From: Platanthera guangdongensis
Taxonomy: Eukaryota; Streptophyta; Magnoliopsida; Asparagales; Orchidaceae
Assembly (NCBI GenBank): GCA_039583875.1
Contig: CM077161.1
Location: 66,531,885-66,595,884 of the forward strand
Reading direction: 5' to 3'
Length of the DNA stretch: 64,000 nt
Of this stretch, positions 33,028 to 42,806 are shown piece after piece. The notes below the pieces were generated by a model. That model saw only the letters and a program-made list of their open reading frames with translations. It had not been told where the DNA came from and made no database searches. Within the stretch, counting starts at the first letter, position 1. Each line of letters begins with the position of its first letter. Both the position numbers and the translations under genes were made by a program.

Positions 33028-33539
33028 ATCTATACACAGTAAAACACAAATCTTTTCAAAAAGTGTCAATATCGCCAAGCGATACTCACTGTCGCCGGCG
33101 ATAGCGAAAATCAACAAATTTACGGTTTCACCATGCTATTTCAATATTCAACATCCCTACATACAAGATCTGAAAAAACAAATTAGTTTCTTCCCAATTT
33201 ACGTAAACAAATTCAAGGAAAATTTCAAAACCACTATTCATCATCTTCTTCCCTAAAACCATGGTTTTTTTTGAGAATCTACTAGGCAAACTCTAGATCT
33301 GAGTTTAGGTTACTCAAAAAATCCTATATCTATGTTTGCACTTCATCAATCTCCAGGATCTAAGGTCTATTTTCTGAAAATTCCATGCTTTAGGTTTATC
33401 CCAAATCCTAGCAAAATAACCATCATAACTAAAATTTCTCTACTCAAATTCCATGGAATCTTCCTTATATATATTTCAATCAAAAATCCTAAAGAAAGGA
33501 TACAAAAAATTCCATCATTGTACCTTTGTTTTGAGAGTT

Positions 33540-33690
33540 CGCCGACATCGGGACGAGATTCCGCTCGAGTGCTTTAGGAAAATATCTTCCAAACGGTGCT
33601 TTGACTACGAATCTGGCGGTTTTTATAATTCCGCGCAATCGCCGATCGGCGATATCCGATATCACCTGGCGATATCCCAGATTTTCTATT
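33540..33690 (-). promoter_or_regulatory. Palindromes and TATA box upstream of Cop-D antisense ORF
   Basis: Read on the minus strand: GGGATATCGCCAGGTGATAT, then ATCGCCGATCGGCGAT, then AATTATAAAA at 33620-33631, about 600 bp before the ORF start. The same GCGATATC family of palindromes fills the Cop-D LTR U3 (62578-62820), where it also abuts a TATA box. A few copies recur near 33060-33110. Confidence 0.6.
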
Positions 33691-33699
33691 GTGTTATTT

Positions 33700-34947
33700 T
33701 TTGGCCCAAATATTCTTATGGATGCATAGTAGTCATCCTTTCTCATGGTTAGTCATTGTACAATGTATATTCATTTAAATGGAGTAGTTCAAACATTGTT
33801 CAATTATTCAAACTTCGAATATCATTTTCTTTATACAACTCTCCTAGTGTATTATACTTGTGAAATTGTTTACGCATGCCTCTAAGCACGAGAAATATTT
33901 TAGTTAGGATAATGCACTCACACAGACACATGTGAAACTCTACACATGAATTCACCTTTAATACATATGTGAATTGTGGATGTTCTACCATAACCACTAG
34001 AATTTCATGATGGAACCATTGCATTATCCTTGTTTACTTTGAACAACTTATCATTGATTATCCAATATTGCAACACAAGTGAATTCAGAGTCCTTTATCT
34101 TGCCAAAAATTAGAAAATTATGGTTCCTAAAAAAAAAAAGAACATTATTCATTCAACATCTTTGTTGCTGTGTTTATAAAAAAATAAAGGGGTTGACAAG
34201 GAACCTCCAGCAAGCACTACTTACCCTTTTGATAAGTCTTCATAAGCATTGTGAGATTGAGAACCATGGAAAGAATTGTAAAGTGTCTTGTGAAAACTTT
34301 ATATGGCTATTCATTTAATATTTGTGCACAAAATTCTTGGGTACATGTACGACTAGTTGTATATATTTCTATGTTATGTTGTTTTTTAACATTTCACTTG
34401 TTCATCTACTTTTAAAGTTCTACATATGTGTTTTTCATCTAACTCTCACTGTACACGACATTGTCATCTCTAACATTTCTTCTCATGAGAATTGGACTGT
34501 AAACAATTCTAAATTATATTCACTAGTGTATGTGTATATGATATAACTTGATGAATTTACCAATGCTACGTGTTCACTCACTTTCATCATTACTATACAA
34601 TGGTTCACATGCTCTACACTTGATTTTTAATTTGTGGTTTTTCATATGTTGCTTTCACAGTCACTCTGCTATTTCTTTTGATAATACCAAAAGGGGGAGA
34701 ATTTGTTTTGAGAAATAATTCCTTGGGATTACTTCATTAGGATTACTTTCATTTTAAAACTTAAACCAAATTCAATCGTATCATTTGCTTTTATTTAGGG
34801 GGAGTATACATGTAGGGGGAGTACACATGTAGGGGGAGTTACATCAAAAAGGAGTGTGTGCACATACAAATGCTTAGTCCTGCTAATCATATTTTCTAAC
34901 ACTTTATAGATCATTCATGATTTCTTTATAAGTGGATTTGTTATTAT
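33700..34947. other. Cop-D post-pol region without recognised gene
   Basis: No supported ORF in 1.25 kb. It contains a PPT-like CCAAAAGGGGGAGAATTTG at about 34687-34705 and, at about 34797-34845, a purine block (TGTAGGGGGAGT) in three near-tandem copies. These resemble duplicated PPTs, as in the Cop-A spacer. Confidence 0.55.
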
Positions 34948-34960
34948 CAAAAGGGGAGAC
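34948..34960 (+). other. Cop-D polypurine tract
   Basis: CAAAAGGGGAGAC directly before the LTR start TGTTTGAGCATG. It was chosen over the similar tract at 34690 because the sequence after it continues beyond Gyp-F as an LTR with a CA end. Confidence 0.7.
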
Positions 34961-35020
34961 TGTTTGAGCATGCGTTCCACGCTTCTTAGTTTGCTAATAA
35001 CACATATCGTTTGTATTTGA
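34961..35020 (+). repeat. Cop-D 3' LTR, first 60 bp
   Basis: From TGTTTGAG to the TTTGA duplicated by Gyp-F (35016-35020). It continues at 62491. The full LTR would be about 1130 bp. Confidence 0.75.
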
Positions 35021-35632
35021 TGTAACGCGCCCGATTTTTTTTCGATGATTTTATTTGAATGGGCAACGTCATATTTATGACATCGTGGCGTTACTTTTAA
35101 CGTCGAGTTGACGACGCAATGTCGTTAAGGCATTTTCACGTCTGTGCGGTCGTGTTGGCCGAATACTTATTGTGATGGGAGATTTTTGCATTTGGAATTT
35201 AATTTATGTAAGTTTGGGCTTACTGGTCAAGTTTCGTCACAATCCGAGCATTTTTGAAGTATCAGCGCGCGATTGAAGTTTTGGATTGTTTATGTTCGCC
35301 GCATACTTTGAAGATTAATATCTCGGGAATGGCTCATCGGATTTTAGTTTTGACTTCTTCGTTGTGTTCGTAGCGTCAGTATTTGCCTACGACGTGAGTT
35401 TCGTTTAATTCGATGACCGTTTGGGCCTCCGTTTTGATCTCGTAGTTTCCTTGTTTAAAAATATATAAGTATGATTATTTTAATATTATAGTACTATTCA
35501 AAAATGTCTTTTACTATTCATTCATATTGTTTGATCAAAAGTTTACATTTGCAAAGAATTTTTTTTCCTGCAAGGCTTGACTCGAGTGAAATTCCTGCGT
35601 CTCGTGTAGGTGTACTGTTCATGCATATAATC

Positions 35633-36433
35633 GGTAAGTACTCGAGTAGGTCTCTTCTTGTACTCGAGTAGTTGCCTTACTACTCGAGTAGTTCTTTTCG
35701 AGTACTCGAGTAGCTGCCTTATAAGTACTCGAGTAGGTCTCTTCTTGTACTCGAGTAGTTGTCTTACTACTCGAGTAGTTCTTTTTGAGTCCTCGAGTAG
35801 GTGCATATAAGTACTCGAGTAGGTCTCTTCTTGTACTCGAGTAGTTGCCTTACTACTCGAGTAGTTCTTTTCGAGTACTCGAGTAGCTGCCTTATAAGTA
35901 CTCGAGCAGGTCTCTTCTTGTACTCGAGTAGTTGCCTTACTACTCTAGTAGTTCTTTTCGAGTACTCGAGTAGCTGCCTTATAAGTACTCGAGTAGGTCT
36001 CTTCTTGTACTCGAGTAGTTGCCTTACTAGTCGAGTAGTTCCTTTCGAGTACTTGAGTAGCTGCCTTATAAGTACTCGAGTAGGTCTCTTCTTGTACTCA
36101 AGTAGTTGCCTTACTACTCGAGTAGTTCCTTTCGAGTACTCGAGTAGCTGCCTTATAAGTACTCGAGTAGGTCTCTTCTCATACTCGAGTAGTTACCTTA
36201 CTACTCGAGTAGTTCCTTTCGAGTACTCGAGTAGTTTCTTTCGAGTACTCGAGTAGTTGCCTGACACTCGAGTAGGTCTTTTCATGTACTCGAGTAGTCA
36301 TCTTACTACTCGAGTAGTTGTTTTCGAGTACTCGAGTAGTCACCTTACTACTCGAGTTGTCCTTTTCCTGTACTCGAGTATCCCTTACTGTACCCGAGTA
36401 GTACCCCTATAGTACTCGAGTGGCCCGTTCCTT
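35633..36433. repeat. ACTCGAGT palindrome array with 87-bp higher-order unit
   Basis: About 38 copies of the palindrome TACTCGAGTA in 0.8 kb. Four sub-units of 20-23 bp (followed by GGTCTCTTCTTG, GTTGCCTTAC, GTTCTTTTCGAG, GCTGCCTTATAAG) form an 87-bp unit starting at 35639, 35726, 35812, 35899, 35986, 36073 and 36160. After 36247 the order breaks down and copies decay. Each unit also has the palindrome CTTATAAG. As 87 is a multiple of 3, long periodic ORFs occur; they are not genes. Confidence 0.97.
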
Positions 36434-36484
36434 CTGTCTCGAAAAACCGATTTTAGCTGAACCCGGTTTATTTCTGCTGTTTAA

Positions 36485-36493
36485 GTATAAATA
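36485..36493 (+). promoter_or_regulatory. TATA box of Gyp-F LTR
   Basis: GTATAAATA within TTTAAGTATAAATACTTTC, about 60 bp after the palindrome array. A pyrimidine-rich stretch suitable for a start site follows. Confidence 0.7.
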
Positions 36494-37348
36494 CTTTCTT
36501 CTTCTTCTACATCATTAAACCGACCGAGAATTTCTTCTTCTTCCCAAACCAGAGCGGCATGTGAGAAATAGGTCGTCCGTCCGTACTTCTTCCGGTGGCC
36601 ACCGACGGTACTCCGGTGCTCGAAATATTCAACCGATCATAGATCCGAAAAGCTCTCGCCGAGAGCTGCGCCATCGTGGTAATATCTTCCCCGTTTCTTG
36701 AGATTTCTCATTAGGGTTTTTCGGCCCTAACCTCCTTTTCGGTCGTTCTTGTTCAGATTTCAACTCCTCCCGCATCCTTTTGCCCCAATCTACGACGTGG
36801 AGTGATTCGGTGGACTTTTCTGGTTAAACCAAGGCAAGTGGTGGTTTCCCCTCGTTTCTCCTTTTCCGATTTGATGGTAACGACTATATTTTCATGTCTT
36901 TAAAATTTTCTGCGCTTATTCTTCCAAATTATTGTTATAATTAACCGTTTTAACGATCACATGATGTTGTAAGGTTTTGTCTTGGTAAGCTCGATCTTGT
37001 CTGGTTACGTTTAATTGTTCCTGATGTGTCTTAATGATGACTATAAATGCCTTAGCTTTCATTATTAAATGAGTTAGAGTTTATCTAGGATTGTAAATTG
37101 CTCCTAGAGGTTGATCAACCACGTCTTGAATCTGGTAATGTCAAGTAGAATCTGTCGAGCCAAATCTTGAGATATTTGTGTTGTCGTTTCTTTGGGTTTC
37201 TTGAATGCGGGAGTAAGTGCATGATTCCACCTTCGCAGTGGTTGTTTCCTTCATTAGTGCCATGTGGAAGTCTACCCGGCTTTTGGATGTCTGCGGTGTA
37301 TGGTGGAGAGTATGAGACTCCCTCACAGTTAGATGGATTTTATATTCG

Positions 37349-37440
37349 TGTTTTTGGGTAGTGTGTCCAAGAGTGACCACCTCGCCCGTGTTTTTGGGTG
37401 GTGTGTCCACGAGTGACCACCTCGCCCGTGTTTTTGGGTA
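37349..37440 (+). repeat. 40-bp tandem repeat in Gyp-F LTR
   Basis: Unit of about 40 bp starting CGTGTTTTTGGGT and containing GTGTGTCCA and GAGTGACCACCTC, present 2.3 times. The same repeat is kept in the 3' LTR at about 61417-61505. Confidence 0.85.
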
Positions 37441-38418
37441 AAGTCGACCACAGGTACCTAATAAAGGATTTGTATTTTCTTCCTTATGAATTATTCATAT
37501 TTTCACCTCTTAGCCTCGTGCGTCTGGTATACTATTATTGTACATGACAAATCACGTAAGAGTTCTTCTTCATGATGATGACTTGTTCCTCTTTTTTTGT
37601 ACTTTATTTCAGTACTATTGGTCTTGGGTTGGTACCCCTTTGACCTTTGTTTATTTGGGCTTATTAATTTCTGCCACCATTTGTTCCTTCTTGCTGAGGT
37701 GTTCTGTCTTTGGAATGCCTCACGTTCAGAGCAGTAGCAGGTATCAGAGCTAGTTTTGGAGTTTCTGGGCAGCAGTGTTGGCCGTAGTTGTTACCTCGTC
37801 TCAACGAGGTAGTTTGTTGTTTATTTAGTTACTGGTTCAGACATATGTTTTTGTATGCGGGTTTGTGTCAGTTTGTTGACGCCCACAGTGTTGTTACTTT
37901 TAGATACTTGCTAGCTGCTTAGTTTTCTATATGTGGATGTGTACTACTTGCTCTCTGGGAGGTTTTATACTAGGAATGCATGTTAGGTATTTTCAACTAT
38001 AAAATCTTTTACTACTACTTCATGCACTGCATAATTTAAAAACTCTAGCTTATTATATTTGGCGACCGTAAAAGCTATCCTTACTACTATTATAAATTTA
38101 GAGTCTTGCATAGCATGAGTTGTCCTTTGGGGACGTTTATACTCATGTAGGATATTGGAGTCAATCTAAATAAGTATTTTTCCGCAGAGTATAATTATAT
38201 TTTCATTCGTGGACTAAATGAGCCATTAAGCCGAGGGATACGGCTAACTATTGTACTTAGCAGATTTTCCTTAAAATAACTCAAATAATCTTTCTTCATG
38301 TTTAAGTAGGTGTCTGCCTGAGCATCCGCAGTATCCCCTGCTGACGTGGAATCATGACGCGCATTTTCCCTTACTCTGATAAGTTATTATATTCGGTGAA
38401 AATGCGGGTTGTGATAGT

Positions 38419-38430
38419 TGGTATCAGAGG
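38419..38430 (+). other. Gyp-F primer binding site (tRNA-iMet)
   Basis: TGGTATCAGAGG, 2 nt after the LTR; 11 of 12 bases match the consensus. Confidence 0.88.
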
Positions 38431-39088
38431 GAGGTTGTTTAACAATTGGTCGGGCAACCTTTCCTTGTTAGTGTATGTTGTTTAGTGACATTTCATACAC
38501 ACACCGATGTGTCATCAGTACGCCTTTGCCGAAGCATAGTCACCATACTCATAGCATGATAAGAAGTATACGGGGCATATTATGTAGTATGGAATGCATA
38601 ATATGTGTTTGTATATGGATCCACCATAGGCGGCAACATGTGACAGTTATGTAGTATGGGATGCATAACCACCATCTCATGGGTGCCCATTAGCACGTTT
38701 TCTTTTCCTCATTGCATGCAATGTTATGTAGTATGGGATGCATAACATTTCATATGTACGCCACTCATATCATACATTAGGGCCTTTTTAGAATGCATAG
38801 CATAGCATACATTGCATATCATCGCATAAGCACGCGTGCTAAGTTAATGTCTACATGATGACACATGTACACACATGATTTTAGATAAGAATAAATAATA
38901 CATGCAATCATGTCATAGACACATGAGTCAATAGGATGAGAGGATATCATCCTAAGTAGGACATAACATCATTATAAAATCCCAGAGCAAGTTGCAGCAT
39001 AAGCAAGTGTCTTATAAGTATGTCTGAACTAGTTGAGTGGCTTTGTTGTAAGCCATGATTTTGATGAGTTGTCCGTTTGCTTTTTAGA
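38431..39088 (+). other. Gyp-F leader with three copies of a dyad motif
   Basis: The untranslated leader between PBS and gag. It holds TTATGTAGTATGGGATGCAT plus AA at 38580-38602 (one variant base), 38646-38669 and 38721-38748. In each copy the ends are complementary (TTATG with CATAA; in the third ATGTTATG with CATAACAT), so each can form a hairpin. The position would suit a packaging or dimerisation signal. Confidence 0.8.
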
Positions 39089-40313
39089 ATGCCGCCAAAG
39101 CGTCCTACGACGAGGTCAACTCCCAAATCGGAGGGTGAGTCATCAGGTGCGCAAAGTGATGTAATTATTCAGAGTCTACGTCAGAGCAATGAGGCTCTGT
39201 CAAGGCAATTAGTTGCGATGCAATCGCAAATTGAGTCTTTGTTGTCTGCCGCTCCCGCGTAGCAACCTTTAGTGCAAGAGCCTGCCTTGGGCCAAGCCGT
39301 GCCCGATACCCCTGCTCCTCTGGTGCCCCGATGGCGATACCACCAGAAATGAATTTCATATCGCACGTCCAGCGGTTGGGACCTCCCACCTACGACGGGA
39401 GTGCCGACTTTCTGATTATAGACGATTGGATCATCTCCATCGATGAGATGTTTTCGTATTCCAGAATTCTAGAAGCCCAGAAGTTGATGATTGCAGCCTA
39501 TCAGTTAAAAGGCCTGGCAAAGAGTTGGTGGATTTGGGAAAGAGAGGGTCTGAAGGAAGGATGTTCTTGGGAATCTTTTAAGAAGATGCTGCTGAAAAAG
39601 TTTCTAACTTCGGTCGAGCAGGACCGTTTGATGAATAACTTCTTGCATTTGAAGCAGAGACAGCTCACCGTGAGCGAGTATGAGATTGAGTTTAGCAAAC
39701 TGAGCAGGTTTTCTCCTGATTTGGTAGTTTCTGAGGAGGGTAGAGTGAAGCATTTCCTTGGAGGACTAAGAAGCGATGTCCAGCAGTTGGCATGCGCTTA
39801 CCGAACTAAAAGTTATGCTGAAGTAGTGGAAGCCGCTTTGAAAGTGGAGGAGATTGAAAATGCTAAGAACTGCAGTGCTGCAGTGATGAAGGAGAAAAGG
39901 AAAGGAGTTGAGGATGGTAGCTGCAGGGCATCTGGCCTTTCTTCGAAGAAGAAAAGTAAGGAAGTGTGTAGTTTCTGTGGTCATCCCGGCCACCCTTACG
40001 AAAGATGTTTCAAGAGGACTGCCACCCTGAAGCAGCAGTAGGTGCACGCCATCCAAGGTGCACCCAAGGGAGAGCTAGTTTGCTCATTCTGTGCAAGGAA
40101 AGGTCATGATGTGAGTCAGTGCTGGATGAAGGAAAGGATTTTCTTCCAGTGGGGGGAGAAGGGACACCAGAAGTGTTCATGCCCAGGCTCATCCCCAACT
40201 ACAGCCTGCCCCACTTCGAGCTCTGCCACCGCCACCGAACCTGGATAAAGGAAAAGGAAACCTGAACATGATGACTAGCGAGGAAGCCCAAAACTCTACG
40301 CAAGTGATATCAG
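39089..40313 (+). pseudogene. gag: Gyp-F gag
   Basis: ATG at 39089 (MPPKRPTTRSTPKSEG). A TAG at 39260 replaces an expected Gln codon, with a frameshift near 39330. Then the capsid domain (LGPPTYDGSADF, YQLKGLAKSWWIW, FKKMLLKKFL, LTVSEYEIEFSKLSRF), knuckle 1 (CSFCGHPGHPYERC), a TAG at 40039, knuckle 2 (CSFCARKGHDVSQC) and a third, partly lost one. It ends in a QVIS motif at the candidate donor (40314). Confidence 0.88.
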
Positions 40314-40387
40314 GTTAGTCGAAGTTTAAAATATACTTATTATTTATTGTTGTTGCCCTAGTTATCATTCGTTTTGTTATGTATGTT
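40314..40387 (+). other. Candidate intron between Gyp-F gag and protease (decayed)
   Basis: Starts GTTAGTCG after ATATCAG, is T-rich, and ends next to the protease N-terminus at 40388. The expected AG acceptor is not intact (ATGTATGTT). Length about 74 nt. Same position and phase as in Gyp-E and Gyp-G. Confidence 0.5.
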
Positions 40388-41938
40388 ACGATTTTATGGG
40401 AGTTTAAGGTGCAGAATATGTGGGCGCGCGTTCTTTTCGATTCGGGTGCCACCCATTCCTTCGTGGCTCGGAGGTTTGTTGATAAACATCGCCTGGGTGT
40501 GGATCAATTAGGAGACTCTTTCAATGTCAAGCTTCCCTCTGGTGATTTGGTGATGTCTAATCAAGGAGTTCTAAGATACCCTATTTATCTTGGCAATTTT
40601 CTGGCCTTTGCGGATCTGATGATTTTGGATTTGTCTGATTTTGACGTGATTCTGGGCATGGACTGGCTGTCTAAGCATGATGCGGTCATCCAGTGCAAGG
40701 CTAAGCGACTGGATTTCAGGATGGACGACGGACAACCTATGAGCATCTATGGATTTCAGGACAGAGTTTCCCTGTCATTTCTGCAGTATGTGCTTGTCGT
40801 GCTATCGAGTCTGTTGCGAGACATTTTTAGTTTCTATTTCTGCTATGGAAATAGCTTTTGTTACACCACGTCTTGAGGATGTCTCTATGGTACGAGAGTT
40901 TCCAAATGTCTTTCCTGATAGTCTTCCTGGACTTCCTCCTGAAAGGGAGATAGAGTTTGTGATAGACCTCGAGCCAGGTACTCGTCCTATTGCCAAAGCA
41001 TCATATCGTATGGCTCCGCATGAGTTGGATGAGTTGCGTACTTAGCTCGATGAGTTGCTGAGGTGTGATTTTATTAAACCAAGTTCTTCTCCATGGGGTG
41101 CTCCTGTTTTGTTTGTTAAGAAGAAAGATGGATCGATGAGGTTTTGCATCGATTATAGGGAATTGAACAAGGTAACCATTAAGAATAGATATCCCCTGCC
41201 AAGGATTGATGATTTGTTCGATCAGCTGCGTGGGTGCTCGGTATTTTCAAAGATCGATGTTCGCTCAGGCTACCACCAGTTGAGAATTCGTGAGGCAGAC
41301 ATTTCCCGAACTGCGTTTCATTCGCGGCATGGACATTATTAATTTTTGGTGATGTCTTTCGGTTTAACCAATGCACCCTCTGCTTTCATGGATTTGATGA
41401 ATAGGGTGTTTAAGGATTTCTTGGACCGATTCGTTATTGTGTTTATAGATGATGTCTTGGTGTATTCTCGTAATGATAAGGAGCATACTCAGCATTTGCG
41501 TTCGGTCTTGTCAACCCTGAGGGAGCATAAACTATATGCGAAGTTGAGCAAATATGAGTTCTGGCTACCTCAGGTGTACTTTCTCGGTCATGTTGCAGCA
41601 AGGATGGTATTTCTGTAGACCCGACCAAGATTTATGCTGTGATGGAATGGGAGAGACCTTCTACACCTAAGGAGATTAGGAGCTTCTTAGGCCTTGCTGG
41701 CTATTATAGAAGATTCGTGGAATGATTTTTAGTATTGTATGCTCCTCTAACTAAACTTACTCAGAAGAATTCTGCGTAAATTTGGAGTGATAAGTGTGAA
41801 GTGGCTTTTCAGGAACTGAAGAAGAGATTATGTACTGCTCCAATTTTAACCATACCTACTGAAAGAGTGGAGTATGCTGTGTATGTTGATGCGTCACTTA
41901 TCAGACTTGGTTGTGTTTTAATGCAAGATGGTAAGGTG
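40388..41938 (+). pseudogene. pol: Gyp-F pol, 5' part (PR, RT, start of RNase H)
   Basis: Protease with LFDSGATHSFV (catalytic DSG). Frameshift near 40860. RT with [49 protein letters not shown], a TAA at 41341, [13 protein letters not shown] and [10 protein letters not shown]. Then [13 protein letters not shown] and an RNase H start (YVDASLIRLGCVLMQDGKV), where similarity stops. In-frame stops include 41043 and 41341. No integrase remains. Confidence 0.9.
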
Positions 41939-41968
41939 TGCACCAAGGGAGTTGAGAGAGATATTCAT
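41936..41968. other. Deletion junction Gyp-F RNase H / Cop-H 3' end
   Basis: Gypsy RNase H (up to DGKV) runs directly into the Cop-H post-pol spacer, recognisable from ATTACCAATACC at about 41967 as in Cop-A. Neither the Cop-H 3' LTR nor a target duplication is present. The exact breakpoint is within about 30 bp. Confidence 0.8.
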
Positions 41969-42060
41969 TACCAATACCAATGGAGTTGAGAGCCAACTTG
42001 GAGCCACCTTAGCCTTAGCCGAGAGGGTAATATCTCCCACTTTTCGGCTTCTACAAATCT
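41945..42060 (-). other. Cop-H post-pol spacer, distal piece
   Basis: Resembles 1850-1940 of Cop-A (ACCAATACC, GCCACCTTAGCCTT, GAGAGGGTAA, GGCTTCTACA). It ends with AATCT (42056-42060), the Gyp-G target duplication, and continues at 53592. Confidence 0.8.
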
Positions 42061-42706
42061 TGTAAGAACCCCCCTCCCCGGATCCCAAAACACGGCACGA
42101 AGAGGGAGTCTTATGCCCGGAACAGCCGCCTTGCGGTAGCATTAGCACACGGGCTAACCTGTACCACAAGACGCCTATTCCGCCGGCTGAAACCATATCA
42201 ATATATCATGCCAACCCAACCAAATAAATAAACAGAGAAGTCAAAATCCACACTAAGTATATAAGGTCCAAAACATCAATAATGAGAAGCTAAAACATGC
42301 TTCTACAAAATATCAGAGCACAGCTAATCATTGCCCAAACGGGCTACATCAGAGTAATAAAAATACTAACATCAGTAACAGACGGTATCGACGGCACCGT
42401 CACATCAGGCCCTGTCGTCCTGGCCTGGCTGTCCTGCTGCGTAGTCTGCGGCTGCTCTACCTGCGGCGTGACCTCCTAAAAAGGAAGACGTAGCAACCGT
42501 TAGTCGAAACGACTAAGTGGTTTCACATCCGCTCCCCCGGCGACTCCTCGGCACCGGGCGGAGAAAGAGAAACAAGGGTACAATATTTATAAGTGTATGA
42601 CAGGTACAAACAGGTGGCAGTAGAGTAAGAGAAACAGTATCACTATCAGCATTTATATAAGAGCTACAAGTAAACTAGCAAGTATAAGTAACAGCAGGAA
42701 AGTAAC

Positions 42707-42806
42707 TTAACTTATAAGAATGCCCATACAAACTTATAAGTTAAGGATCGGGTTACATAAAAGTAACTCATCGTATAAGAGTGCCCATACAAACTTATAC
42801 GATGAG
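42707..42806 (-). other. Twin covarying hairpins in Gyp-G 3' LTR
   Basis: Hairpin 1: arms 42707-42718 and 42733-42744 (TTAACTTATAAG, 12 bp perfect). Hairpin 2: arms 42767-42779 and 42794-42806 (CTCATCGTATAAG, 13 bp perfect). Both enclose the same 14-nt loop (A-A/G-TGCCCATACAAA). They are a 60-bp tandem duplication whose stems have diverged with complete compensation. In the 5' LTR copy they lie in the transcribed leader. Confidence 0.9.

Larger units (their letters stand above)
35021..38416 (+). repeat. Gyp-F 5' LTR (3.4 kb)
   Basis: TGTAACGCGCCCGATT...GGGTTGTGATA (terminal CA decayed to TA; the 3' LTR ends TTATGACA). It holds the CTCGAG array, a TATA box, and a transcribed stretch with a 40-bp tandem repeat. 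The second half matches 60836-62485 without length change. The ORFs in it are incidental. Confidence 0.93.

Noticed and set aside
33540..33690. A second Cop-D-family LTR in inverse orientation
   Set aside because: Only the GCGATATC motifs and a TATA-like box are shared; the flanks do not align with the Cop-D LTR and no LTR terminus was found.
35543..36256. Periodic ORFs on both strands over the CTCGAG array
   Set aside because: The 87-bp unit is a multiple of 3 and free of stops in some frames, so open frames are automatic.
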